Both the position numbers and the translations under genes were made by a program. From Acidobacteriota bacterium (GTDB taxonomy: Bacteria > Acidobacteriota > Terriglobia > Acidiferrales > UBA7541): 64,000 nucleotides of DNA. The stretch spans positions 21,813 to 85,812 of the forward strand of contig PLUM01000101.1 of NCBI GenBank assembly GCA_003165465.1, written 5' to 3'. Shown piece after piece: positions 25,444 through 34,463 of this stretch; position 1 is the first letter of the stretch, and each line of letters starts with the position of its first letter. The notes beneath the pieces were generated by a model that was not told the DNA's origin, searched no databases, and saw only the letters and a program-made list of their open reading frames with translations.

Positions 25444-26838
25444 TCACTTGGTCCACGTCGGGCGAATCGGCTGGCCAATCAGCAATGACGGGTCGGCGCC
25501 CTTTCGCGGGACGAACTTCTGCGGGCGGCCGCCCCACACTTCAGCCGTGTAGAGATTGCCTTCCTGATCCACTCCGAACTGGTGCGTGCCCCACAGTCCG
25601 CCCGGCTCGGGAGTCATCGTGCCCCACGTATACAGCAGCTTTCCGTTCAGGTCGTACTTGTAGAACTTGAAGTTGCCGTGGCCGTCCGACATCCAGAGGT
25701 GCTGGTCCGCGGTCATGAAGATGTGATACGTCGCGGTGGGTCCGTCGCCGAGGTACCACTGATTGAGGAACTTCCCGTTCTCGTCGAAGATCTGGATGCG
25801 CCGGTTGCTGCGGTCGTTGACGTAGATACGGCGCTGGTTGTCGATGGCGATGCCGTGCACGGTATTGAAGTAGTTTGGCCGCCTCTCCTTGCCGCCGGCC
25901 TCGCCCCTCTCGCCCCACGCCATCAGGAATTTTCCATTCTTGTCGAATTTCACGACGCGCGTTTCCTCGTACCCGTCGGTGACGAAGAAGGTGCCGTCCG
26001 GAAGCCAGGCGATGTCCGTCTGGCGGCCAAACGTTTCGCTCGCCGGGCCGGTCTTCTGGATGAACGACGGGCGCGCGGTGTTGCCGGTCATCTTCGCGTT
26101 TCGCTCGGTCGTCGTGTTCAACGTGCCGATCGTCTGGAGGAGTTTCTTGCCGTCGTTGCTGAATATGCGGATGACTTCGTGGCCGTCGTCGATGGCCCAC
26201 ACGCGCTTTTCCGGGTCATACGGGTTGATCAGAATTTTGTGAACGCGGCCCTGGGACAACACGTTCGGATTGTCCGGCTTGAACAGCGAATCCCACTGGG
26301 TCCACGCCTCTTTCACATCTCCCTTGCTGTCGTATACCGTAATGATGTGTCGCCATCGGTAGTCCTTGTCCTCCACACCCATGTAGTCGTCGGAGGCCTC
26401 ACCCGGGCTTGCGTAGGGACCCACTGACGCGTTCCGCCAGTACATCCCTCGCCCCGGAAGCTCCAGGTGCGTGTTGATTCCGAATGCCGTCTCGATCTCG
26501 ACGAATTTATGCTTCGTGTTTGTCATGTCCGGCAGTTCGCCGCGCATGGCCACGAAGATACGATCCGGGTTCTGCGCGAACACTCCTTGAACCGCGCCCC
26601 ACGTCCAGCCCTTTTCGTCCGGAAACAATGTGGCCAATGGTTTGGGCCAGTTCGGATCGACTCGATACGGGCCATCCACCAGTTCATCACTCGAGTTAGC
26701 TGGATCGACCCACTGACCCATCGCTTGTTTTTGTGCCGCGCTCGCCTTCCCGGCGCTCGAAAAACTGATCAACGTCACGACACCGATCACGGCGCAAATC
26801 ATCACTCCGACAACGATCGAACGACCGACCACTTTCAT
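25444..26838 (-). CDS. Secreted NHL-repeat six-bladed beta-propeller (peptidyl-amidating-lyase-like)
   Basis: A 464-residue exported protein with a signal at GRSIVVGVMICAVIGVVTLI. NHL-type blades recur as FGRQTDIAWLPDGTFFVTDG, VVKFDKNGKFLMAWG, TVHGIAIDNQRRIYVNDRSN, RIQIFDENGKFLNQW and GVDQEGNLYTAEVWGGRPQK. ATG 26838 has GAGGAGGT 7 nt upstream and gives a clean signal peptide. Such propellers act as binding scaffolds or lyases; the specific role is unknown. It stands alone, ending at the bidirectional terminator. Confidence 0.83.
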   Translation of the reverse strand: MKVVGRSIVVGVMICAVIGVVTLISFSSAGKASAAQKQAMGQWVDPANSSDELVDGPYRVDPNWPKPLATLFPDEKGWTWGAVQGVFAQNPDRIFVAMRGELPDMTNTKHKFVEIETAFGINTHLELPGRGMYWRNASVGPYASPGEASDDYMGVEDKDYRWRHIITVYDSKGDVKEAWTQWDSLFKPDNPNVLSQGRVHKILINPYDPEKRVWAIDDGHEVIRIFSNDGKKLLQTIGTLNTTTERNAKMTGNTARPSFIQKTGPASETFGRQTDIAWLPDGTFFVTDGYEETRVVKFDKNGKFLMAWGERGEAGGKERRPNYFNTVHGIAIDNQRRIYVNDRSNRRIQIFDENGKFLNQWYLGDGPTATYHIFMTADQHLWMSDGHGNFKFYKYDLNGKLLYTWGTMTPEPGGLWGTHQFGVDQEGNLYTAEVWGGRPQKFVPRKGADPSLLIGQPIRPTWTK

Positions 26839-27023
26839 GGGAGTACCTCCTCTATTTTGTCTCTCTAGCTGTCTGTTCTGATTTCGCGATATTGGCCGAA
26901 ACGGGAACAATGCTTTTTTACGAATGACAAGTACGGATCGAGATTCTCATTTCGACTTCACATCCGTCGATAACATACACCCAAGGAGGCAAAATTCGAA
27001 TCGGGTTTTTCAGCGCGAAGCCT

Positions 27024-27947
27024 TTATCTTGGAAACAGCAGCGGCTCGGCGGGCGGTTCAGTGGCGATGAGGTCGAGCTGAGGATAGTGCTGGCGGAGCG
27101 GTTCGGGGACTTTTACTTTCGCGCCGGTGAGCAAGTGGACGAGTTGCAGCGCGTTCACGATGGCTTTTCCCTCGAAATGATTGTTGGCGATGACGAACGT
27201 GGAGCCGCCGCCTTCGGCCACATGCCGGATGCGCGCGGCCCAGGGATCGAGTTCCTCTTCGGTGTAGAGATAGTTGTAACGCTCCGAGGGCGGCGTGGCG
27301 GGATCGTCGCTGAACCAGGTGTCGTAGCGGCGGCCGTGCAGCCGGACGTAGGCGACGCGCGACGTCGCGCGTTCGGTCGGCTTCATCGAGCGGCCAATCA
27401 CCGGCTGGTCGATATTGCAGAAGCCGACGCCGCGCTGGTGCAGCATCGAGTAAAAAGCTTTATCGTTCCACGTGGCGTGGCGCACTTCCACCACCAGCGG
27501 ATAATCGGAAAACTGTTTCAGGAGCTTGCTCAGGCGCGCGATATTTTCCTCGGTCCGGTGGAACGAAAACGGAAACTGGAGCAGCACGGCGCCCAATTTT
27601 CCGGCATCGCGCAACACGTCGAATCCCGCGCGGACGGCGCGCTCGTCTTCCACTCCCGCATCCGCCTCATGCGTGAATCTCTGCCACAACTTCGCGGTGA
27701 ACACGAACCGGGGATTGGCCGAGACGAGTTCCACCCAATGCCGGCAATGCTCGGGCCGGAGCGGCTGGTAGAACGACGTGTTGATTTCGATCGTGTCGAA
27801 AAAACCGGAAAGATAGGCGGCTTCGTGAAAGCCGGCCGGCTTTCGCGGCGGATACACTATGCCCGCCCAGTCCGCGTACGACCAGCCTGCGGGGCCGACG
27901 CGAATCGCGCCCTCATTTCCCTTGCGAATCTTGCGAGATTCGGACAT
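27024..27947 (-). CDS. DUF72 domain-containing protein (YecE-like)
   Basis: A 307-residue predicted TIM-barrel protein of the DUF72 family. Hallmarks are IRVGPAGWSYADW near residue 15, FDTIEINTSFYQPL (~50-63), FVFTAKLWQRFTHE, LGAVLLQFPFSF, VEVRHATWN and YVRLHGR. Biochemical function is not established. The gene is monocistronic. Confidence 0.92.
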   Translation of the reverse strand: MSESRKIRKGNEGAIRVGPAGWSYADWAGIVYPPRKPAGFHEAAYLSGFFDTIEINTSFYQPLRPEHCRHWVELVSANPRFVFTAKLWQRFTHEADAGVEDERAVRAGFDVLRDAGKLGAVLLQFPFSFHRTEENIARLSKLLKQFSDYPLVVEVRHATWNDKAFYSMLHQRGVGFCNIDQPVIGRSMKPTERATSRVAYVRLHGRRYDTWFSDDPATPPSERYNYLYTEEELDPWAARIRHVAEGGGSTFVIANNHFEGKAIVNALQLVHLLTGAKVKVPEPLRQHYPQLDLIATEPPAEPLLFPR

Positions 27948-28031
27948 CAGCGCCGAAAGCCGGCCTCTCCATGACTGAAATCTTCGTTTTCATCATAGAA
28001 CATAAGGTCAATTAGGTTCTTCCGTTTTCAG

Positions 28032-28102
28032 GAGCACAAGCTTCGGCCTGTGTGGGTTTAGCGCCTGCAAGGACTACCCACACAGGCGGAAGCCTGCGCT
28101 AC
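28032..28102. repeat. REPIN-like inverted repeat, diverged family A copy 3 (GGAG foot)
   Basis: Starts GGAGCACAAGCTTCGGCCTG and ends CAGGCGGAAGCCTGCGCTAC. The left foot is GGAG rather than GTAG, a variant also described for REP elements. The spacer differs from other copies. Confidence 0.7.
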
Positions 28103-28226
28103 CAGCCGTTCACCGTCCGCTCAGGGGTTACCCATTCGAACCGGAACGCGGATTACTATCTCTCACAATGTAATTTCAGAGTATTTTACTTCTGGAGCGC
28201 CCAACCCAGCAGGGCCGCACAACCAT

Positions 28227-28643
28227 ATGAGCAAAATTTACGACGCGCTAAAACTCGCGCAACTGGCCCGCTCCGGAAAAATGCAGCCGAGACCTCCCTT
28301 GGAGGCCACGGCTGAGTTTCCCGAACACCGGCGCAGCCGCCGCTGGGCGCTCGATATTGCCGTATACGTGTACGGTTACGGTCCGGAAAAAGAACCATTT
28401 CATGAAGAAGCGCACACCCTGCACGTGAATGCGAATGGCGCGCTGCTTTTACTGAGCGTCCCGGTGCACAAGGGACAAACATTATTGCTCACCAACCGTG
28501 CAACGCAAAAAGAGCAGGATTGCGTCATCGTTTTTCTGGGCACAAAGCGCAGCCGAACCGTCGAGGTGGGCATCGCGTTTCCGGAACCAAACACCGACTT
28601 CTGGCAATTGCCATCGACACCCGAAGGTAATTCCGTAGCCTGA
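28227..28643 (+). CDS. PilZ-domain protein with BY-kinase-like N-terminal motif
   Basis: 138 residues. The N-terminus MSKIYDALKLAQLARSGK resembles the start of capsular tyrosine kinases. After ~30 residues the PilZ fold begins with RRSRRWALDIAVYVYG (RxxxR element), then HTLHVNANGALLLLSVPVHK (the D/NxSxxG-like turn is NANGA), and ends VGIAFPEPNTDFWQL. PilZ domains usually bind c-di-GMP; here the second motif is weak, so binding is uncertain. Isolated gene upstream of, and convergent with, the his operon end. Confidence 0.75.
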   Translation: MSKIYDALKLAQLARSGKMQPRPPLEATAEFPEHRRSRRWALDIAVYVYGYGPEKEPFHEEAHTLHVNANGALLLLSVPVHKGQTLLLTNRATQKEQDCVIVFLGTKRSRTVEVGIAFPEPNTDFWQLPSTPEGNSVA

Positions 28644-28785
28644 CAAAACACGATTTACAATTTTAGATTTGAGATTCAGTGCCGAAGCTGGTGTCTGCAA
28701 TAGCACGCGATTGCCGATCGACAAGCGCGCCAAACAAAGAACGTCTCGCAATCGGGAAACTTCCGCTTCAAAAATAAAGTCGCGA

Positions 28786-29472
28786 TCAGGAAAGTTTCCC
28801 TGTGTAGAGCGCCATTCCCACGGCGGCATTCATTTTGATGCGATCGAGGGCGCGGATTTCCGCGCGGCTGCGAATGCCTCCCGCGGCCGTGATGGGGCGG
28901 CGCGTCACGCGGCGCAGGGCGCGAAACCATGCGAGATTCGTGCCGCGCATGGTGCCTTCGGCGTCCACGTAGGTACACAAAAATTCGGAGGCGTATTTTT
29001 CGAGCTCGGGGATCACTTCGTCGGGCCGCAACCGCAATTTATCCTGCCAGCCGCGCACCAGGATTTTCCCGCCCTCGGTGTCCAGCGCGACGATTACGCG
29101 CCGCCGCCCGATCTTGAGCGCCAGCCGCTTGAGAAACGCGTCGTTCACGCGCCCATTGTTGAATGCGGCGCTGCCCACGATAATTTTCTCCGCGCCCCAT
29201 CCGGCAATTCGCGCGGCCTGGGCCACGGTGCGAATCCCTCCGCCAACGCGCACGCGCATTTTGCGTTTTTTCGCCGCTGCGCAAAGCTCGCGCACGAGCT
29301 TCGCGTTCGTTCCCTTCCGCATCGCCGCGTCCAGATCGATCACGTGAATCAGCGGGTGGCGGCCAAAGCGGTCGAGCAAACCAAACACGTCGTCCACCGC
29401 GAGCTTGAGCTTGCGGCCGTGCACAAGCTGCACGGCGCGCCCATCCTGCAAATCGATGCAAGGAATCATCAT
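28786..29472 (-). CDS. hisA: HisA, ProFAR isomerase
   Basis: Catalyses the Amadori isomerisation of ProFAR to PRFAR in histidine synthesis. A 228-residue (beta/alpha)8 barrel with phosphate-binding half-repeats. Catalytic Asp is in MIPCIDLQDGRAVQL and the second in IVALDTEGG. Phosphate sites are VGGGIRTV and AAGGIRSRAEIRAL. Last gene of the his operon, 9 bp after hisF. The bifunctional HisA/PriA type cannot be excluded. Confidence 0.93.
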   Translation of the reverse strand: MMIPCIDLQDGRAVQLVHGRKLKLAVDDVFGLLDRFGRHPLIHVIDLDAAMRKGTNAKLVRELCAAAKKRKMRVRVGGGIRTVAQAARIAGWGAEKIIVGSAAFNNGRVNDAFLKRLALKIGRRRVIVALDTEGGKILVRGWQDKLRLRPDEVIPELEKYASEFLCTYVDAEGTMRGTNLAWFRALRRVTRRPITAAGGIRSRAEIRALDRIKMNAAVGMALYTGKLS

Positions 29473-29481
29473 GCCCGGTGA

Positions 29482-30246
29482 TTAACCTGTCTGGCGAACC
29501 GCCGCGCCCTGTTCGCCGAGATAACGTTTGAGATCGCCCAGCCCTTGAATGCTGTCGTGAAAAATCGATGCGGCCAGCGCCGCGTCCGCCTTGCCCTCGC
29601 GAAACACTTCGAGAAACGTCTCCGGTGTGTCCGCGCCGCCCGAGGCAATGACCGGAACCGACACGGCGCGGGAAATTGCCGCCGTGAGCGGGCAATCGAA
29701 TCCGGAACGCGTGCCGTCCTTATCCATGGACGTGATCAGGATTTCCCCGGCGCCGCACTCCGCTCCCCGGCGTGCCCACTCCACCGCGTCCATTCCTGTG
29801 GCCACGCTGCCGCCACGCACGAACGCTTCCCAATGATCGCCGACACGCTTGGCGTCAATCGCCAGCACCACCGCCTGCGAGCCGAATTCCGCCGCAAGCT
29901 CCGTTAGCAGCGCGGGATTGCGGATGGCCGCTGTGTTCACTGTAAGTTTGTCGGCGCCGGCGCGAAGAATCGCGCGGCCTTCGTCGACGTTCGCAACGCC
30001 GCCACCAGCCGTCAGCGGGATGGCGAGCTCGGCAGCGACGCGGCGAATCGTCGCGAGAAACGTGGGGCGATGGTCGCGCGACGCGGCGATGTCGAGCACC
30101 ACAAGTTCGTCCGCGCCCTCGATGTTGTAGCGCGCGGCAAGCGCGGCCGGGTCTCCGGCATCGCGCAATTTGACGAACTTCACGCCTTTGACGACGCGTT
30201 CGCCGTCCGTATCGAGGCATGGAATGATGCGGCGCGCGAGGCTCAT
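29482..30246 (-). CDS. hisF: HisF, imidazole glycerol phosphate synthase cyclase subunit
   Basis: A 254-residue barrel. Catalytic Asp residues lie in RIIPCLDTDGERVVKGVKF and SMDKDGTRSGFD. Phosphate loops are AGGGVANVDEGR and IASGGADTPETF. It works with HisH, which supplies ammonia, to form IGP and AICAR. It overlaps hisH by 4 bp (ATGA). Confidence 0.97.
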   Translation of the reverse strand: MSLARRIIPCLDTDGERVVKGVKFVKLRDAGDPAALAARYNIEGADELVVLDIAASRDHRPTFLATIRRVAAELAIPLTAGGGVANVDEGRAILRAGADKLTVNTAAIRNPALLTELAAEFGSQAVVLAIDAKRVGDHWEAFVRGGSVATGMDAVEWARRGAECGAGEILITSMDKDGTRSGFDCPLTAAISRAVSVPVIASGGADTPETFLEVFREGKADAALAASIFHDSIQGLGDLKRYLGEQGAAVRQTG

Positions 30247-30857
30247 CGCTTGCCGCCCGCTTGCCGCACAAAATTGGAAAGGACTTGCGCCCCGACCGGC
30301 CCGGATTTTTCAGGATGAAATTGCGTCGCGAACACGTTTTCCCGTTCGAGCACGGCGACAAACGAAGCGCCGTGATCGCAGTAGGCGACGCCCGCATCGC
30401 CGGCATCGAGCGCGGCATAGGAATGCGCGAAATAAAAATATGCGTCCCGCGGAACGCCTTCCAGCAATTTACTGGGACGCTCGCGGCGCAACTGGTTCCA
30501 TCCCATATGCGGCAGGCGGTCAACCGGCGGCAGCGCGGAAACTTTTTGCGGAAACAGCGCGAGGCCCGCGTCTCCAGGCGCTTCCTCGCTCGTGGCGAAC
30601 ATGGCCTGCAAGCCAAGACAAATTCCGAGCAGCGGTGTCCCGCGCGAGACCGCATCCCGCAGCGGAGCGACCAGCGCACGCTCGCCGAGCGAACGCATCA
30701 GCGCCCCGAAATGTCCGACGCCGGGAAGAATCAGCGCATCGCAGCCGGCGAAAGCCTCCGGAGTGGACGCGCGGAGAGATTCCACGCCGAGACGCGTCAG
30801 CGCGCGCTCGACCGAAGGAAGATTCCCCGCGCCGTATTCGACGAGTGCGATATTCAT
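30243..30857 (-). CDS. hisH: HisH, imidazole glycerol phosphate synthase glutaminase subunit
   Basis: A 204-residue class I glutamine amidotransferase. The nucleophile Cys is in LLGICLGLQAMF, and the His-Glu pair is in FATQFHPEKSG. Oxyanion strand ILPGVGHFGALM. Overlaps of 4 bp with both neighbours (hisB and hisF) show tight translational coupling. Confidence 0.97.
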   Translation of the reverse strand: MNIALVEYGAGNLPSVERALTRLGVESLRASTPEAFAGCDALILPGVGHFGALMRSLGERALVAPLRDAVSRGTPLLGICLGLQAMFATSEEAPGDAGLALFPQKVSALPPVDRLPHMGWNQLRRERPSKLLEGVPRDAYFYFAHSYAALDAGDAGVAYCDHGASFVAVLERENVFATQFHPEKSGPVGAQVLSNFVRQAGGKR

Positions 30858-31441
30858 AACAGCCCCTTCGTACTCGGCAGCACGCGCTTCAATTGCGGAT
30901 CGCGCGTGGCCGCAAAACGCAGCGCCCGCGCAAACGCCTTGAAGATCGCCTCCACCTGATGATGCGACGAGCGGCCATACAGAAGGCTCAGGTGCACGTT
31001 CGCGCCCGCGGCCTGCGCGAAGCCGCCGAAGAAATCCTCGAGCAATTCCACTTGCATGCCGCCAACCTGCTTGGCCGAGAATTTCCAGTTGCAGACGAGG
31101 TGCGGCCGCCCGCTGAAGTCGATGGCCGCCGCCGCGAGGGTTTCGTCCATCGGCATCAGGAAATATCCGGCGCGCAAAATGCCGCGCTTTGAGCCGAGCG
31201 CCTTGCGGACCGCTTCGCCCAGCACGATGCCCGTGTCCTCGACCGTGTGATGCTGATCGACTTCGAGATCGCCGCGCGCGGCGAGTTCCAGGTCCATGGC
31301 GCCGTGTCGCGCCACGAGCGTCAGCATGTGATCGAGAAACGGAATGCCGGTGGAGATTTTCGCCCGGCCCTGTCCGTCGAGGTTCAAGCTGATACGAATA
31401 TCCGTTTCAGTTGTGGTGCGGCGCAGTTTTGCTTTTCTCAT
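30854..31441 (-). CDS. hisB: Imidazoleglycerol-phosphate dehydratase
   Basis: A 195-residue monofunctional IGPD with no N-terminal phosphatase domain. Manganese-binding motifs are DQHHTVEDTGIVLGE and SSHHQVEAIFKAFARAL, and the N-terminal motif is GIPFLDHMLTLVARHG. Converts IGP to imidazole-acetol phosphate. Overlaps the HAD gene by 4 bp. The missing phosphatase domain makes the adjacent HAD protein a functional candidate. Confidence 0.97.
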   Translation of the reverse strand: MRKAKLRRTTTETDIRISLNLDGQGRAKISTGIPFLDHMLTLVARHGAMDLELAARGDLEVDQHHTVEDTGIVLGEAVRKALGSKRGILRAGYFLMPMDETLAAAAIDFSGRPHLVCNWKFSAKQVGGMQVELLEDFFGGFAQAAGANVHLSLLYGRSSHHQVEAIFKAFARALRFAATRDPQLKRVLPSTKGLL

Positions 31442-32124
31442 GCGAGCAATTTCTCCAGATCGCGAACACTGTGCAGAATATCCAACGCTCCCAATTCACG
31501 CAGGCGTTTTGCGCGCGCCTGGTGCGCTTCGCTGCCGTGCGGCAGAACGCCGAGGAACGGCACGCGCGCGCGCTTCGCGGAAAGCGCGTCGTCGATATTG
31601 TCGCCGAGATAGAGCGCATCGCGCTTCGGCATGCCGTCGAGCAGCAGGCGCAAACCTTCCGGATCCGGCTTGCCCTTTTTCACGTCGTCCATGGTCACCG
31701 CGCGGCGAAATATTTTTCTCGCCTCGGTCCCCCCCAGCGTGTAACGCAATTCATGGCGCGTGCGCCCGGTAAAGAGCGCAAGTTCAGCTCGACGTGACCA
31801 GCGCTCCAGCCGCTTGTGCGTGATGAGCCAGCGTTCCCGCGCGACATTGCCCGGGCGGGACTTCGTGCCCCAATACATTTTCTGGAAGCGCGCCTTCACT
31901 TCCTCGTACGGAATGTCTTTTCCGAGCGACGCAATCCAATCCGTCGTCAATCGCCAGTCGTCGTTGTAGCCGGACTTGTTTTTCCATTCGTGGATTCCCG
32001 CGTAGGTGACGCGCCGCCCGGTGAAAAAATGAACCGTCTCGACGATCGACTTGTGAAACGATCCGCGCACATCCACCAGAACGCCGTCCACATCGAAAAT
32101 AATTAGTTTAGGCGCGAGTTTCAT
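31438..32124 (-). CDS. HAD-superfamily (IA) phosphatase in his operon, candidate histidinol-phosphatase
   Basis: A 228-residue protein from ATG 32124, whose ATGA overlaps the hisC stop; the longer ORF start is a shadow. HAD motif I is IIFDVDGVLVD (nucleophile and acid Asp), motif II LFTGRTRHELR, motif III Lys in KKGKPDPEGL, and motif IV YLGDNIDDALSAK. A helical C1 cap lies between motifs I and II. It sits between hisC and hisB, and no HisB-N, HisN or PHP-type phosphatase is in the operon, so histidinol-phosphate dephosphorylation is the likely role. This is inference from context. Confidence 0.85.
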   Translation of the reverse strand: MKLAPKLIIFDVDGVLVDVRGSFHKSIVETVHFFTGRRVTYAGIHEWKNKSGYNDDWRLTTDWIASLGKDIPYEEVKARFQKMYWGTKSRPGNVARERWLITHKRLERWSRRAELALFTGRTRHELRYTLGGTEARKIFRRAVTMDDVKKGKPDPEGLRLLLDGMPKRDALYLGDNIDDALSAKRARVPFLGVLPHGSEAHQARAKRLRELGALDILHSVRDLEKLLA

Positions 32125-33197
32125 AGAATTCCTTCCATGGCCCGAAGCAATTTGCGCGTATCGGCCCGCGTGCCGGCGCTGATGCGCACAAAACCCTCGC
32201 GCGGGAAATCCCTCCGCCCGCGCACGAGAATTCCCTTCCGATCGAGAGCGCGCACGAGGCGTCTCGCCACGGGACCGAAATCCGCGAGCACAAAATTCGC
32301 GCTGCTTGGATAAATTCGAGCCCCCAGCCGCACCAGCCCCTTTTCCAGCATCGCGCGACTCTGCAAAACCTCGCGCGTGTAACCGCGCAGAAAGCGCGGA
32401 TCGCCAACGGCCGCTTCCGCCGCCACGAGCGCCACCGAATTCACCGGATACGGCGTGCCCGCGCGGCGCATCACCCCCAGCAGTTCGGGCCTTCCGAAAA
32501 GACAGCCCACGCGCAGGGCCGCAAGGCCCGCCGATTTGGAAAACGTGCGCGCCACCAGCAAGTTGGGATAACGGCGAATCCACGGAAGAATCGTCAGCCC
32601 CGAAAAATCGAAGTAGGCTTCATCGACCAGGACCAGCGTGTGCGAAGCCGCCTGTAAAATTCGGCGCAGCTCGTCGCGCTTCACCAATGTGCCCGTGGGA
32701 TTATTGGGATTGGCGATGTACAGAACGCGCGGGCAGCGCTTTGCCGGCTGACGCAGCACGCGAATCACGTCGTCCACCGGAAAGCGCATCTCTTCGTCAT
32801 ATCGCAACGCGGCGACGCGCGCGCCCGCCAGTTCCGCGAAAAAACGATACATGTCGAATGTCGGCTCGACGACCAGCACCGAATCGCCATCCTCGATGAA
32901 CGTATCCGCGATCAGGTGCAGCGCATCGTCGATGCCGTTCGTCAGGTGCATCTCCGCCGGCCGCACACGGAAGAAACGTGCCAGGCGCTTGGTCGTCTCC
33001 TGATACTCGGGATAAATAGCCATCTCTTCCGCTGTTATGCGTGAAAGCGCGCGCAAAACAGCGGGAGAGCAGCCCACCGTGTTCTCGTTGAAGTCGAGGC
33101 GAAGTTTTTTTGCGCGTCCTTCCGCAGGAGCGTTATACGGCGTGAGGCCCAACACCGCCTTGCGGATTGGAATTTTCAGAAGCTTTGCGCGCTTCAC
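32121..33197 (-). CDS. hisC: Histidinol-phosphate aminotransferase
   Basis: A 358-residue PLP enzyme (fold type I) converting imidazole-acetol phosphate to histidinol phosphate. Visible features are RLDFNENTVGCSPAVLRALS, EPTFDMYRFFAELAG, ANPNNPTGTLV, DEAYFDFSG and the PLP-lysine region VARTFSKSAGLAALRVG. The GTG start at 33197 overlaps the hisD stop as GTGA, so the 39 residues before it in the long ORF are spurious. Confidence 0.95.
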   Translation of the reverse strand: MKRAKLLKIPIRKAVLGLTPYNAPAEGRAKKLRLDFNENTVGCSPAVLRALSRITAEEMAIYPEYQETTKRLARFFRVRPAEMHLTNGIDDALHLIADTFIEDGDSVLVVEPTFDMYRFFAELAGARVAALRYDEEMRFPVDDVIRVLRQPAKRCPRVLYIANPNNPTGTLVKRDELRRILQAASHTLVLVDEAYFDFSGLTILPWIRRYPNLLVARTFSKSAGLAALRVGCLFGRPELLGVMRRAGTPYPVNSVALVAAEAAVGDPRFLRGYTREVLQSRAMLEKGLVRLGARIYPSSANFVLADFGPVARRLVRALDRKGILVRGRRDFPREGFVRISAGTRADTRKLLRAMEGIL

Positions 33198-34456
33198 CGA
33201 CGCACCTCGACAGCGCGGGCGTGCGCTTCCAGGCCCTCGGCGCGAGCCATGGCCGTGACGACCGGCGCGAGGCTCTTCAGTCCCGCGCGGGAAATTTCCT
33301 GCGTGCTCGAACATTTCACAAAGTCCGCGACGCTCAAGCCGCCGCGCGCGCGCGCCCAGCCGGACGTGGGCAGCACATGGTTCGTGCCGCTCGCGTAATC
33401 TCCTGCCGGCTGCGCGCTCCAGGGCCCCAGAAACACGCTTCCCGCTTCGGACAATTTTTCGACCAATGTTTTATTCACCTCCGGAATGCTCAGGTGTTCC
33501 GGAGCCACGCGGTTTGCAAATCGAATGGCCGCGTCCAGCGAAGGCGCAACCAGGATGGCGCTCGCCTGCCGCAAGGATTTCCACGCCGGATTTGTTTTCG
33601 GCAAATCGCGCAGTTGCTTTTCCACTTCCTCGGCAACCGCCTTTGCCAATCGCGCGGATGGCGTGAGCAGCAAGGCAACGGCCTCGGGATCGTGCTCGGC
33701 CTGCGCGAGAATATCCGCGGCGATGTAGCGCGGCGATCCGCCCGTGGCCAGGATCAGCACTTCCGTCGGGCCAGCGGGCATGTCAATCGCGCAATCGTTT
33801 GACACGATGCGTTTCGCGGCGGTGACATAGCGATTGCCCGGCCCGCAAATTTTGTCCACGGCCGGAATCGATCGCGTGCCATAGGCCAGCGCGCCGATTG
33901 CCTGCGCGCCGCCCATCCGGGCAATCTCCGTTACGCCGAGAATATCAGCGGCCGCGAGCAATGCGGGACTCGGCTTCGGGCACGCCACGACGATGCGCTT
34001 CACGCCCGCGACTTGCGCCGGAATTGCCGTCATCAAAAGCGTCGAGAAGAGCGAAAATCGCCCGCCGGGGATGTAGCAGCCGATCGTTCCGAGCGGCGTG
34101 ACGCGCTGGCCGACGCGAACTCCCGGCTCCACCGTGATGGTCCACGAGCGAGGACGCTGCCCCTCGGCCACGCGGCGGATGTTTCGCGCGGCATGTTCGA
34201 TCGCGCGCAAGAGATCGCGCGAAACGTCTCGCCGCGCGGCGCGGATTTCCGCGCGGCCGATCCACAGCGACTTTTGCGTGAGGCGAAGTCCGTCCAGGCG
34301 CAACGCCCAGCGAAACAACGCGGCGTCGCCGTTCTTGCGGACGTCGGCGAGAATCCGCGCGGCAACGCGTTCGGAGGCGGCGTCATGCGAACTGCGCCGC
34401 GCAAGAAATTTCGCCGCCACCGCGTCCGTTAGTTTGAGTATGCGCATCGGGTTCAA
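33194..34456 (-). CDS. hisD: Histidinol dehydrogenase
   Basis: A 420-residue zinc enzyme oxidising histidinol to histidine with two NAD+. Signature regions are GPGNRYVTAAKRIV, DMPAGPTEVLILATGGSPRY, LAQAEHDPEAVALLL (with zinc and catalytic residues), RVAPEHLSI and GTNHVLPTSGWARARGGLSV. The start is TTG 34456 (GAGGAAA 6 nt upstream) or ATG 34447. 7 bp after hisG, 4-bp overlap with hisC. Confidence 0.97.
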   Translation of the reverse strand: MNPMRILKLTDAVAAKFLARRSSHDAASERVAARILADVRKNGDAALFRWALRLDGLRLTQKSLWIGRAEIRAARRDVSRDLLRAIEHAARNIRRVAEGQRPRSWTITVEPGVRVGQRVTPLGTIGCYIPGGRFSLFSTLLMTAIPAQVAGVKRIVVACPKPSPALLAAADILGVTEIARMGGAQAIGALAYGTRSIPAVDKICGPGNRYVTAAKRIVSNDCAIDMPAGPTEVLILATGGSPRYIAADILAQAEHDPEAVALLLTPSARLAKAVAEEVEKQLRDLPKTNPAWKSLRQASAILVAPSLDAAIRFANRVAPEHLSIPEVNKTLVEKLSEAGSVFLGPWSAQPAGDYASGTNHVLPTSGWARARGGLSVADFVKCSSTQEISRAGLKSLAPVVTAMARAEGLEAHARAVEVRR

Positions 34457-34463
34457 GCTTTCC

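Noticed and set aside
28120-28145. Possible tRNA T-loop (ATTCGAACC)
   Set aside because: No acceptor or anticodon stems flank it.
32121-33314. 397-aa hisC reading with upstream ATG
   Set aside because: The first 39 residues overlap hisD; the GTG at 33197 forms a GTGA overlap with the hisD stop and fits the family start.
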